A stretch of DNA of 64,000 nt, from positions 186,001 to 250,000 of the forward strand of contig MU385749.1 in the NCBI GenBank assembly GCA_022497155.1, given 5' to 3'. Below, in pieces: positions 29,223 through 40,477 of this stretch. Below the pieces are notes generated by a model. It was not told the origin of the DNA, did not search any database, and was given only the letters and a program-made list of their open reading frames with translations. The position numbers and the translations under genes are program-made. Within the stretch, counting starts at the first letter, position 1; each line of letters begins with the position of its first letter. This DNA is from Whalleya microplaca. Taxonomy: Eukaryota > Ascomycota > Sordariomycetes > Xylariales > Xylariaceae.

Positions 29223-30497
29223 TCAATTCCCCATCCATTCGGCCTCCAACATCCAGAGATTAGACCCTGGCACCTGGCTTCCGCCGTGAAACCGGAAACC
29301 GGAGTGTGCCTTAGCAAAGAGCCGCTCGAAGTCCGCTAACTCCCTATCTCCCCCATTGAAAAGCTCAAGCATAACGAGGTCATTAGCTCGTACCCGCGCT
29401 GCGTCTCCCGGGAGGATCTTATCCGGTTCCGGAACCACAGTGTCGTTGAGTACGATTTTTGCCCCGATCTTCAGCGCCGGGATATGGGCTTGTAGGATTT
29501 TGGCAGCATACGAATCTGACCAGTTATGCATAACGGATCGGAAGAAATACACGTCGGCGCCTTTAATCGGCTGCTCCGTGAAGAAGTCATGGACCATGTA
29601 GCGCACTCGATCGGCAAGCTCCTCCGGCCGCTGGCGTTCGGCGTCTCGGACCACGGGCTCATCCCGATCTTGCACGACGAAGCTAAGCGACGGAAACCGA
29701 CGAGCTAGCTCGATGCAGACCTTGCCGTGAGAGCCTCCCACGTCTACGACGACTCCGGTACCCCCTTTACCGACCTTATCCCAGGGGTAGCCGTTTACAA
29801 CACGTTCCGGTTCTAGACCCGGTCGCTGGTTAAAGAAGCGCATAGCGGCTGCGAAGCGCAGCGAGCGTTCCGGATTCTCGCCGAAGAACTGGTACATGCC
29901 CTTATTTGTTTTGTTGGCCACAGCGAAGGCCGTCTCCCCAGGCTCCTCCGAACCGGGATATTGTGCCATGGCGTCGCTCATATGGTAGGCGACACGCCAA
30001 AGGTCATTGGTGCTGAACCACAACCAATCGGCAAGCACCTTGTTCTCGGCAATGAGGCGAGATACGGCCGAGTGGGCCACGACGCCGGGACGTGGCTCGG
30101 TGAATATGTGCTGAGCAATTGCAAGTCGGAGTATCTTACGAAGGTGGATTTCGTGAAGTCCGGAAGTGCCGGCGAGCTCTGCGATGGCGATTTCACCGCC
30201 GACAGGGACGGCCTCGGCTAGCTTAAAGCGCGTAATAACTTGCTGGCCTACTAGTTGGTTGTGTTGAAAGCTTGTTAGGTACTCGCGGGGCCCGAGCATC
30301 AAGTCGCGAAGCTCGAGGCAGTCATGGAGTACAGCTTGGCGCGCGGCGGCTATCTCGGGCTCATTGATTGAGAACTGCGAGGGTGCGTCTATATCGAAGG
30401 AAGGCTGCGGCAGGTTGTTGGCAGCCAAGTAGTCATTGACCTTAGCCGTATTGGTTGCAATACGGACGCTGAGCTCAAGGATCCGGGAGTCCGCCAT
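29223..30497 (-). CDS. Class I SAM-dependent O-methyltransferase (plant-COMT/OmtB type)
   Basis: One exon, 424 residues from the first in-frame ATG at 30497. The N-terminal half is the helical dimerisation/winged-helix domain (LAELAGTSGLHEIHLRKILRL-like segment). The SAM-binding motif VVVDVGGSHGKV lies at about residue 248-259, an acidic VQDRDEP loop follows, and the catalytic His is in SVMHNWSD near residue 324. The family methylates hydroxyl groups of aromatic or polyketide metabolites, as in sterigmatocystin and aflatoxin synthesis. Here there is no polyketide synthase, P450, transporter or regulator in the gene-poor spacers on either side (2.5 kb each), so no pathway can be named. It is intact, with no frameshift. 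Lineage-specific gain is possible; the substrate is unknown. Confidence 0.9.
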   Translation of the reverse strand: MADSRILELSVRIATNTAKVNDYLAANNLPQPSFDIDAPSQFSINEPEIAAARQAVLHDCLELRDLMLGPREYLTSFQHNQLVGQQVITRFKLAEAVPVGGEIAIAELAGTSGLHEIHLRKILRLAIAQHIFTEPRPGVVAHSAVSRLIAENKVLADWLWFSTNDLWRVAYHMSDAMAQYPGSEEPGETAFAVANKTNKGMYQFFGENPERSLRFAAAMRFFNQRPGLEPERVVNGYPWDKVGKGGTGVVVDVGGSHGKVCIELARRFPSLSFVVQDRDEPVVRDAERQRPEELADRVRYMVHDFFTEQPIKGADVYFFRSVMHNWSDSYAAKILQAHIPALKIGAKIVLNDTVVPEPDKILPGDAARVRANDLVMLELFNGGDRELADFERLFAKAHSGFRFHGGSQVPGSNLWMLEAEWMGN

Positions 30498-33027
30498 GGT
30501 CGTGAGTGACTGAAGGCAGAGCACGATATATAGTACTTAGTCGTTTGAGCCAGTGATGTGGCACAGTCCAAATGCTTCGGGAGCTCGGAGAGGGAAAACT
30601 GAAAATCGAAAAATAGCCCTCAAGACGTATTTACATAAGATAAGAATTGCGAGCAAAGGGAGGTATCACGTCCTCATGGAGCCAGACGAGCCTCGGATTT
30701 TGCTGATATACACCAAACATGCAGTTGGGAAAAAGTACCCCGTGTCGTGTAACTTGATTAGGACTTTGCTTCTTACCAACACAACATAGATCCTAAGCTA
30801 ATGGATCCTGGAGACCCATAGCACCCTTTCTCCAAAAAGAACGTACCGTATTGCAAGGGCGTTGAAGATAGACTCTGGTTCTGCAGTAGTATATTTAATT
30901 AGTGGAACATTCCAGCGTTGTCATATTCTCTGTCTCTGTCTAGAGCAGAAACATATTATTTTTGCAGATATATACCTACATGCTTTATTCTAAAATAGCC
31001 TGATCTTAGGTAGCTTTCAACTTATGATTGAATAAATAACAAACCCAACATGTTTAAAACTATGTTAGAAATATATTTATCAACTTCTAGGTTGCTGAAG
31101 CTTTAACTTCAATGTCAGTTACTTTCCTGTGCCTACAGAAGTCAACACATGCTGTGACATATTGACTAATATACATGTGTAATCAGTACATGAACCGTTG
31201 ATCAGATTAATGCTTCCCTTAATTGTCCTGCTACCACTCGCTTGATCAGCTCACTTTGATATGGTTGAGCATCCTTATTATTCATAGGGTACACATTTGG
31301 AGGAAATATAATTCATCATAGTACAAGCACTGGATTCTAACTTGTCTAACAATTGTAATTCGGCATGAAGAGCTGTTTATGTCATTGCACAACACGTCTC
31401 ATTCACAACTGACTAACAATTGCCTCGGTGTATTCCTGTGTCGAAGAACCATTACATTTAGACTTTGGGGAAGTTATAGCGATGTGTAGTTAAACACACC
31501 GCCATTCGATACAAGAGGAAGAGTAACGATGCTGCCTAGAAAGAATGTCAAATTGAATGCTCTGCAAGAAGTCAACTATCATAAAGCTCTCTATAGGCAC
31601 TCTTTTTCCGTAGCCGTTTACTCTCATTACGTTTTCTTTATGATAAGTTCACCCCTGTGATCATATTATAGGTATATAACAACCGTTTAATCATCACTAA
31701 TGCAAGGCTCATTTCTATCAAACCCAACCGCTTGAATCGTACTTACTGTTGCGCATACTCTGGTAATAGCGAAGCGTCACTTATTAGTTAGAGACTTGAT
31801 CTATAGCGTCCGTGTTTTCCAGTAATGGGGACATATGATTCTCATTATGTGATAATTTAGACTTTTGACACACACCTCTTGACACAAAAGCTGGATGTTA
31901 TATTTCACAATAGCCATCAGTCTTATGGGAGTCGCGCAATCGCTTATATATCATTCGTTTTATGACTTCAATTTTGTTAAAGGGGTTATGTACCTTAGAA
32001 ATGTCTGTAGTTAAGTTATCGATACTAGCATTACTAGTGTTAAGAATCTAGTTAGAGATCTGGTCGAGATTTACAATAGTTATGTTACAACGAGACACTA
32101 ATGAGCTAAGGGATGGTGGTGGCACAAGTGAAGTGTCTAACAGGACCATGGTATTCATTATGTCTTAAAGGGGGATTGAAACTTAGATTTAAGATACATA
32201 GAATTTCTGTTTAGACTCATAGCAGAGGTTGGAATTGAAATAAGCCGAAGACCTGTCACCGTATTATTCCAACACTTACTCTAGCGAAACTCAGTGTTGT
32301 GCACGGTTAAACTATGAGGGCCGGCACGCTTGCTAACTAGTGAGCTAATGAGCGACTAGAATAGCTGTCAGTCATAAGGTTAGCAATCTAAAGGAGACTT
32401 GAAACAAGTCATAGATGCACTTATGAAAGTGAATAGGCAGGTTTCCTGTGAATCGCGAGCGTTCTACCGCTGACCATGCTCGACATCATCGAGTCGATGA
32501 GAAGAGCGAAACGACGTGACGAAATATGGGAGCGCAATGGCCCTAATCTACTAGTAGACTTCATCATGTCTAAGAAACAGTCTCATACACCTGCTGTGGA
32601 TTGTTACCCACATTTGACGACCGCCATTATTGTCAAGAGAGACAATTCCTTCTCATAAACTTCTACAATGTTTTTAGTCGCTACCAAGCATCTAGACTTC
32701 ATCACAACAAGATCCTAGGTAAAGTCAACGTTCTTTAAATTTATAGATACAATAGAGTCTGACCGGAAGAAGAGCTCCGGTGCGGATTCCAGCAACATAA
32801 AACAAGTGCAATGAGCCCTGGTATAAGCTATAAAGCAACGCTTGCAGTGGCAAACCAAGCCATGCGAACAACACATAAATATATCCTTCTGAGACTGGCC
32901 TTCAGACGACCAGCAGTGCTTCGTCATAAATATCCAACTACGCCTTACATACCTACCTTCGCAACACAACGCTGGCCCACTCACTCACTCACTCCTTCGG
33001 TGATAACATATGCGTGTCATGGTTTCG
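30498..33027. other. AT-rich gene-poor spacer
   Basis: About 2.5 kb without a supported gene. Open frames are few and short. Nothing resembling a transposase or reverse transcriptase is seen. Confidence 0.5.
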
Positions 33028-34485
33028 TTAAAAATTCTCAAAGTACCGGTCGTATTGGCGCGCCAACTCGTCCGTGTACGGTTCTCTCTTCCCGTCGTCC
33101 TCCGGGTAGACGTCGAAGCATTGCGCGTCGCCTGGGAAGCGCACTTTGGGTTGGATAGGGGCCCGCACTTTCCGTTGTAGAAGGGCGTCCCAGTCGACGT
33201 TCTGGAAAAAGGGGTGCGACTTGACCCGCTGCGAGCCGCCGCTAATGTTACCTAACCGCCGGGAGCGATCTACCGTGCAGAATGACCGGATAATGTCTTG
33301 CGCATTGGGTGAGACTGGCGGTTCAGCCGGGAAGAGCACCGGCTTCTCAATAATTCTGCAATCTTGTTAGTACCTAGGCTAGCGAGGGAAAGTTCAAATT
33401 GACTGACTGTTTATAGATCTCGATTGGATTTTGGTGCCAGAATGGCGGGTAGCCGGTCAAGAATTCGTATATCAGAATCCCCAATGCCCACCAATCAACG
33501 GCTGTAGTACTATGAGCAATTTAGAGTTAGCAAATGCCCCCTTTGGACAAATACGGGAATCTTTTATCCCGCATTGGAGCTTCAACTCGAGAGACACCCC
33601 GACTAGCTAGGCTAGTTCCTAAGAGAAGTCCTAACGGGGAATAAGGAACTCCAGAATACGTACTGGCCCTTGTTCTGAATCACTTCGGGCGCTAAGTACT
33701 CCGGCGTGCCGCAAAGTGTATAAGTCTCGACGGGTCTATCATCTCTGCTACCCAGCCTCTTCGCAAACCCAAAATCTACCAATTTCACGTGTCCTTGCCC
33801 ATCTAGCAAGAGGTTCTCTGGTTTCAGATCGCGATATGCCACACCTCCCTGTTGTTCATGCAGGTACTCGAGCACCATGACGATCTCGGCCGCATAGAAT
33901 TGAGCCCATTCCTCGGGGAAACGTCGATGTCTTCGCAGATAGCTAAAGAGCTCACCACCGGGGATATAGTCGAGTAGCATGTACAACGAGTCGCGATCCG
34001 AGAAGGTGGTGATCAGCTCTGTGATAAATGGGTGGCCGGACACATCGGCGAGGATTTGGCGCTCGTCTCGTACGTGATCGATTTGTTTGAGCTTGATTAC
34101 TTCGGCCTTCCGCAAGATCTTGAGGGCAAAAACCTTCTCGCGTTCTTCTACACTGCCAGCCACGGGACGGACCAGACATACCCTCGCGAAGGTACCTGCG
34201 ACAATGTTAGTTAGCATGGAAAAGTAACTACTCTAGCGACATATTGCGCGCAATAAAAGACAAGGCAGATAGTAGCGACATACCTGTTCCTAAAGTCCGC
34301 ACAAGAGAGAAGTCGCTTGGCTTCAATCGCTGTTGTTGCGGTGGTACATTTTGCCCCGCATGCGCATCTCCTTCATCTCCTTGCGAAACCCCGCCAGCGC
34401 CAGCGTCCATATTCGTAACAGGTCGCAAGTTGTGTTCCCGTCCAACGCCAGTCCGGAGACCAAGCTTAGCAACTGTAGCAGCCAT
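33028..34485 (-). CDS. cAMP-dependent protein kinase catalytic subunit-like AGC kinase
   Basis: Four exons: 34485-34284, 34195-33664, 33509-33408 and 33355-33028, giving 387 residues; introns 88, 154 and 52 nt. The frame is open upstream to a TTG at 34668, but the first ATG is at 34485. Kinase signatures in order: glycine loop LGTGTFARV (completed by the first splice), Lys in FALKIL, catalytic [17 protein letters not shown], activation-loop Thr in [13 protein letters not shown], then [17 protein letters not shown] across the second splice, and the C-terminal hydrophobic motif FENF ending the protein. This is the PKA catalytic-subunit pattern; filamentous ascomycetes usually have two such genes, and the short, divergent N-terminus suggests the second (PkaC2-like) one, which I infer. 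It would act with the regulatory subunit downstream of adenylate cyclase. The third donor is the uncommon GTCAGT. Confidence 0.9.
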
Positions 34486-36136
34486 TTTACGATAAGACGT
34501 GTGAAGATGTTGTTTCCCGGCTAGCAATACGCGACGTATTTTATGCCAGCCAGTCTTTCGCAATTGGTGATTGTCAAACGGCACCCATGTCTCGACGCTA
34601 GGTGACGGCCGGCGGAGGGCGACTCTGGGGACTGGGGGGTCGGAATGCCCGCTAGGCTCGACAGACAAGGTTGATATTAAGGTGAATTATGGCGCAGGTA
34701 ATTATTAGAGAATGCACATCATGAACCAATTCTTTAGCGAAGAGTAGGGAGTGTGTACGGGAGAAAAAACTGCGCGACGGGCCTTGCAACGGTTGCTCTA
34801 CGGAAAGGCTCTAGCCTAGCGCATTCAATTACAAGGACTGACTAGGAGGACTATCAAACTCCAAGTATTTGGCGGCAGTGCGGTGCCAGCGATGACGTTT
34901 GCTCTCAGGCGGGGAGAAGTTGGGATTATTTTTAGGCGGCCTAGACCAGGTTAGTTGTGTGTACATGACATAGGTATGTGTGTATTCCATATGCATGTAC
35001 GTATCTCGGGCGAGGGATCCAGCACCAGCATAAGTGTGTCGGCCGCTCGCATGAGGTTGCATTTGGAAGAGTCGAGACAGCCCCCTTTGCCAATGAAACC
35101 CTCAGAATGAGCGCTACTTGAGCTGCTACACTGTAGCACAGCGCTTCAGGTCAGGTGTCAAGGCCATCGCATCACACATAACAAGGGACGGATCCCGGTA
35201 TAGGCATGTGATTGAGATTGGTAGAAGGTCATAAGCCTTCAACAAACACTTACAAGCTTATATAAAGACCTGGAGGCTTCCAGCTTTCTTCCTCATGAGA
35301 CTGAAGACTTCTTCAGCGACGACAAGGCACCTGACATTTGATATCGGGGAGTGGCCGGGGTGGATTCATGTTCATGCATGAACGGTACCACCCTTTTCCC
35401 CTAGCCTTTGCAGCAATGAGAACAGAGTCAGGCAAGCCTTTATAGCTGAGACTCAAACTGCTAGGTGGCCTTGACAATTTATGGATATCCGTATGTATAC
35501 TTGGTAGAAGGTCGCTAGGAATATTGATGTTGTTAGTACAAGTACCTGAATCGATGAAGAAGAGTAATGGGAAATCGGGTGAGAGGAACTACATAAAGTC
35601 TATCACGGGAGTGGCCACTGGTTCTTGGTGTTGGTCACAAGGGTTTCCCAACTTATCATTGCGTGCATATGTGAGCTTAAATGCATATGATATCACAATC
35701 TCCCTGGGGAACTCATCCCTTTTCAACGATACATACAGGTAAATGCATAGAGCTTTAACTCTCCCATCACAAGGGGTCCCGGCTTGACCCAATTGGCTCT
35801 AGCTCCATTGTCAGATTGCCTACTACGGAGTACATACAATAAGTAGGTACGTACTAGCAGAGCTTCAGCCACAAAGGATCCCTGTCTTGTAGAGAGGCTG
35901 AAGAGCGGTAGACCGGCAGTGTTGCTCCTTGTCAGTAACAACCCCACGAAGGAACTGGACCTCGTGAATACATCTCACCTTCACCTACGCACGATAACAT
36001 CTGATACGAGCCAAAATTGATCTTGTCCGCTGCCGATCGTCCCTATCGTCCCTATTGTCCCCCCATCCCTCAACCAATGTCCGAAATGCATTGAACGAGA
36101 ATTCATGGACTTGACTCCGTTGGAAGGTCTTGAACC
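34486..36136. other. Divergent intergenic region
   Basis: Shared upstream region of the kinase (minus) and the Rab-GAP (plus). A coding-like frame continues upstream of the kinase start to 34668 without an ATG. The rest has only short frames. GTCCCTATCGTCCCTATTGTCC repeats sit about 90 bases before the Rab-GAP start. Confidence 0.45.
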
Positions 36137-39100
36137 ATGTTTAACATCAGCAGCTTCGTGCAGAAGGCTCAATCAGCCGCCCAGCAGCTGATTGATCCCA
36201 TGCAGGGGCTGAACTTGACCAACTCTGACAGAAACCCCTCGAAGTCTTCGCTATTTCAGAACCAGTTCCGACTTCCTGGCTCCCAGACGCCTTTGTACGA
36301 GATCCCCGCCGAGCTCACCATACCGCCCTCCAATGTCACCCAGGGGGACAAAGAACGTGATCGAGGCTGGCACTATGCAGGGAAACTCCATCTATCCGAG
36401 GCTTACATCTGCTTCTCAACCACCCCGACCAGCTTCGTCCATACTGCCACAACATCCACCTCCTCTGCGTTTACCGGTCAAACACACGGCGGGGGTCCTA
36501 GTGGGAATGGCTTCACTTTCCCCCTGTGTGCTATCAGACGGGTTGAACGCCTCAATAGTCCGAACTTCCAGGTAACTGAGGCCCAAGTTGTCTAGGATGA
36601 ATGTCAACACGAGCTGACTCCGAGATTTCTAGTTTGCTCTCGCTATTACAACCTGGAATGGAATCACGCAAGAAATGGCCAAGGACAAAGATGCGCAAAA
36701 AGACAAGAAAGACTTTAAAGAACAGCGGATCACGATACAGCTGGCTGGAAGCCGTCAAGCATGCGAGAGGTTTTGCGATGGCCTCAAGAAAGGTTTGAGG
36801 AACGCCGTCGGCAACGTTGGGAAACTTAAGAAGGTTGTGGGAGAATGCTACTCGGAATACCTGCTCCGGCCCGACGATAAGAAGAATATCAGTCCGCCCG
36901 ATGCGGGTTTGGGTATGATATTTAGGTACCCTGGCGATCCGAAGAAGCTGAGAGACCGAGCAAAGATGAGATTATGGGGCGAATACCTCCGCGACAATGG
37001 CCGTAACGCAACCCTGATTCGTCAGCCCACTTTTCACAAGCTAATCAGAGTCGGTCTCCCAAACCGACTTCGTGGGGAGATATGGGAGCTGACTTCTGGA
37101 TCTTTATATCTACGACTTGAAAACCCAACACTGTACCATGACACCCTGGCTAAGTTCGACGGCAAGGAATCGCTTGCCATCGACGAGATAGAAAAGGACC
37201 TGAACCGAAGCCTTCCCGAATACCCTGGTTTCCAGAGCGAGGATGGCATCAGCCGGTTGCGCCAGGTTCTTACAGCGTATAGCTGGGTGAATCCTGACGT
37301 CGGCTATTGCCAGGCGATGAATATAGTAGTCGCCGCCTTGCTGATATATATGTCCGAGGCCCAGGCATTTTTCCTGCTTTCGGCCTTGTGCGATAGGCTC
37401 GTCCCTGGCTATTACTCCTCTACCATGTATGGAACCCTCTTGGATCAGAAGGTGTTCGAATCCCTCGTGGAGAAGACGATGCCGATCCTGTGGGAACACC
37501 TTGTCAAGAGTGATGTACAACTATCTGTGGTTTCTCTTCCGTGGTTTCTGTCTCTGTATATCAACTCCATGCCTCTGGTCTTTGCATTCAGGGTCCTGGA
37601 TGTCTTTTTTGTTGAAGGGCCCAAAGTTCTCTTCCAAGTTGGGCTGGCCATTCTAAGGATCAATGGTGAGGATTTACTAGACGCCACAGACGACGGCGCG
37701 TTTATATCCGTTCTCAAATCATATTTCACACGTCTCGATGAATCCGCACACCCGAAATCGGAGAACCCCAAATTGAGAGCCATCAACCGGTTCCAAGAAC
37801 TTATGGTGGTCGCTTTCAAAGAGTTCTCGGCCATCACTCACAGCACAATCCAAGATTTGCGATTAAAGAACAAGGATGCGGTTCTCAATAACATTGAGAA
37901 TTTCGCTAAGCGGACTGCTATCCGAAATCTTGGGCCTGACAGCAAGATACTCAGCCCCGATGAGCTAGGGTCTCTTTATGACAGGTTCTATGGTGTGTTA
38001 TATGAACGGCAGCAGCGGGATCACATAATACAAGAAGAGCAACTGCGCCGAGCTAGAGCTAGTAAGACTAGGATCGCCGACGCGTACCCGGAACACCATG
38101 ACCATAACGTGGAGAAGGGTCGCGTTGGTCTTGGTCCCAGCACCAGTGTGATGGATTATGATGCATTTCGGGAGTTCTTAGCGAGTATATCTAAGTGGGC
38201 CATTTCGGATACTCAACCTTCATCCCGACGCGACCAGTCCTCAGAGAAGGACCGTAACAACTCGTATTTTGGCAGTTTCAGACGTTCTGACGCTAGCCTG
38301 CTCTCACCATGGGGTGGCGGCCCTGAGCCAGCTGACCATGAGTTTATGCAGAGATTATTCCGAAGGTGGGATGTGGATGGCAATTCGACGTTGACGTTAC
38401 AGAATGTCGTGACCGGACTGGCACACATTAAGGGCAAGCGTGATATCATGGGTACAATCACCTATTTCTTCGAACTATACGACGATGACGGCGATGGGAA
38501 GGTTGACCGCGAAGGTATTCTGCGAATATCCGAAGCGCTCCTGTTCCTTTCGCGTCGCGGGTTGGAAGGATCACTAAGCAATTCTAATTCAACTACAACG
38601 CTCAATGGGCTAGGAGATTCTGGCCCGTTGAGCCCGCCTATCGGCGGCACCGTGAATGAGCGTTTCTTAGGAAGCGTGAGTGCATTTATTAGACGCTGTT
38701 TTGAATATGCGGATCCAGACCATCCAAGCAATCAACATGGCAACTTTGACACCACCCCGAGATCAAGAGTCAAAACGAATGAACCGGTAGATAACAGCGC
38801 ATTCGCTATCGGCGACGAGGAAGACGATGAAGAGGACCTACTGGCCTTTGAAGGCCCCGCAGCCAGTCCGAGGTCTACAAAGGCAAAGCCGGACCTGGGC
38901 TCAATTCCTCAGGCGATGGGCGGACCAGATAATGGAAACGACTCAAGGCGCACTGTGTCCAGAGCACAGTCTGAGAAAGCCAATGCGGCTCTAGATCCCT
39001 CAAATCCCTTGCATATGACATTGCCTACCTTCCGGATGGTGGTGCTTGCAGATGAGTTACTAGAACAATTCTTCGAATCCTCATTTCCCACATCGTTGCA

Positions 39101-39584
39101 CATTACCGACGGCTTGCCGAGTGGTAGCCAGTCGGTCTCGGCTCTCACAACATTCTCAAATATGAACTTCGGCCGTTCTACAGCTCCACCCGTCCCACTC
39201 CCGCAGCCAGGTGTTGCGGGTGCTGGTCGTAGTCTACGGGGTGTTCTAGACAACATCGTCACGGATGCATCACGTGTGGCGGCCGAAGTCCGACGGCGAA
39301 TGGAAGAAGCACAGCGCGAGCTGGAGAAGAATGCACTACCTGGACAGAAGGACGACGATGAGGAGGATGAAGATCTCCGACGACCAAGTGGTTTTGGTGA
39401 CCCTGAGCGGCGGAGCGTGCGCTCCTCAGACAGAGATCTATTAGACGGCGCAGACGCTGAAGCCGGCTCAACGAAGGTACCGGAAGGGTCGAACCATTCA
39501 ATTCTCGAAGCTAATGGTGTGCAAGAAGGGAGGTCAAGAACTATCAGTTCCGCAGCATCGGGCATTGTGGAGTTTGAGGGTTGA
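36137..39584 (+). CDS. gyp2: GRAM-TBC-EF-hand Rab GTPase-activating protein (Gyp2/Mdr1 type)
   Basis: Two exons, 36137-36571 and 36633-39584, with a 61-nt intron; 1,128 residues. Order of domains: a GRAM domain (about 55-240; LHLSEAYICFSTTP, FPLCAIRRVERLN), a linker, the TBC domain (about 300-530) with RVGLPNRLRGEIWEL, the Arg finger in IEKDLNR and the Gln finger in GYCQAMNIV, then a long helical region and an EF-hand pair (about 720-790; RRWDVDGNSTLT and ELYDDDGDGKVD). The C-terminus is acidic and Ser-rich (PGQKDDDEEDED). TBC proteins speed GTP hydrolysis by Rab proteins using both fingers; both are present, so this should be active. Yeast Gyp2 acts on Ypt6/Sec4-class Rabs in Golgi and exocytic traffic, which is family knowledge. 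The second EF-hand loop has the full Asp set, so calcium binding is credible. Confidence 0.94.
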
Positions 39585-40477
39585 GGATAGCAAGACATAA
39601 GGGAGTTAGGTATCGGTCTGGAACATGAGTTAGGGTCTCTCTCGGTGTCCTTCTAATTGCGCTGTTCACGGGGGTAGTATGTATTGGCTGCACTATTGGA
39701 GCAAGGACCACGTCAATTCAATCAGCTAAATGAATCCTCACTTGTCCCCAACGATGGCGCTGAGACATGGCGAGGATGCTAAGAATTTCGTGAGATGGCA
39801 AATTTACTACTCAGGAATCCAGGAAGCCGCATGCTACAATGGGCTGTTCATTGCAATATGTGTGATTGATCGAATTATACGGATTAGCAGAACTCAATTC
39901 TGCGAATGGATCCGGGTCTATATCAGTGTTTCCTCGCGATGAACAACCGCGATCACAACACGGCTCACTTGAACCTGGACTTAGGAGATTATCTTCTGAG
40001 CTAGTCTCATTATTTCATTACACTGGTTTGCCACCTTCCAGCCGGCCGTCCAACTAGGCAAAAGCAGTGACCCTAAGTAGGATCTTCGTACCCATTCCAA
40101 GGGCATCGAGAAGCCTTTATTTATCTGGATCAAAACATCTCCCTTAAATGGCATTGGGTGGTGATGGATCTGGATCAAGCGAGGGAATGTCGAATTCGTG
40201 CAGAATTATTTATCTTCTCTGCTAATGCCCGTGAACATTCCACCTCGAGATGTATGTTCCTTATCCCTTTCGATTCTCGTCTTCCTTCAAATAGGATAGA
40301 TCTCGCTGCTCTTTCGCTTATTCTTTACACTTCGTTCTTTCTTTACTACGCTCATTGATATTTATCATCCATTCATTTAAGCTCTTTTGCCCTTTTCCTA
40401 GATCGGCTTTTATCTTATAGTTTACCCACGTGGAATACCGACTGCGTGTGCGGATCTTCCGGGGCTTGTCTGCCAAC
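39585..40477. other. Intergenic region, WSC-gene promoter
   Basis: About 0.9 kb between two genes in the same direction. The final 170 bases are strongly pyrimidine-rich (TTCTTTACACTTCGTTCTTT), typical of a fungal leader before a highly expressed gene. No other feature is seen. Confidence 0.5.

Noticed and set aside
30498..30524. N-terminal extension of the methyltransferase to 30524
   Set aside because: That position is GTG; the ATG at 30497 is the first standard start and has good context.
34486..34668. N-terminal extension of the kinase to 34668
   Set aside because: The frame begins at TTG, not ATG; the first ATG at 34485 has a good context.
38909..39598. 229-codon minus-strand Ser-rich frame
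   Set aside because: Antisense to the Ser- and acid-rich C-terminus of the Rab-GAP gene; no motif of its own.
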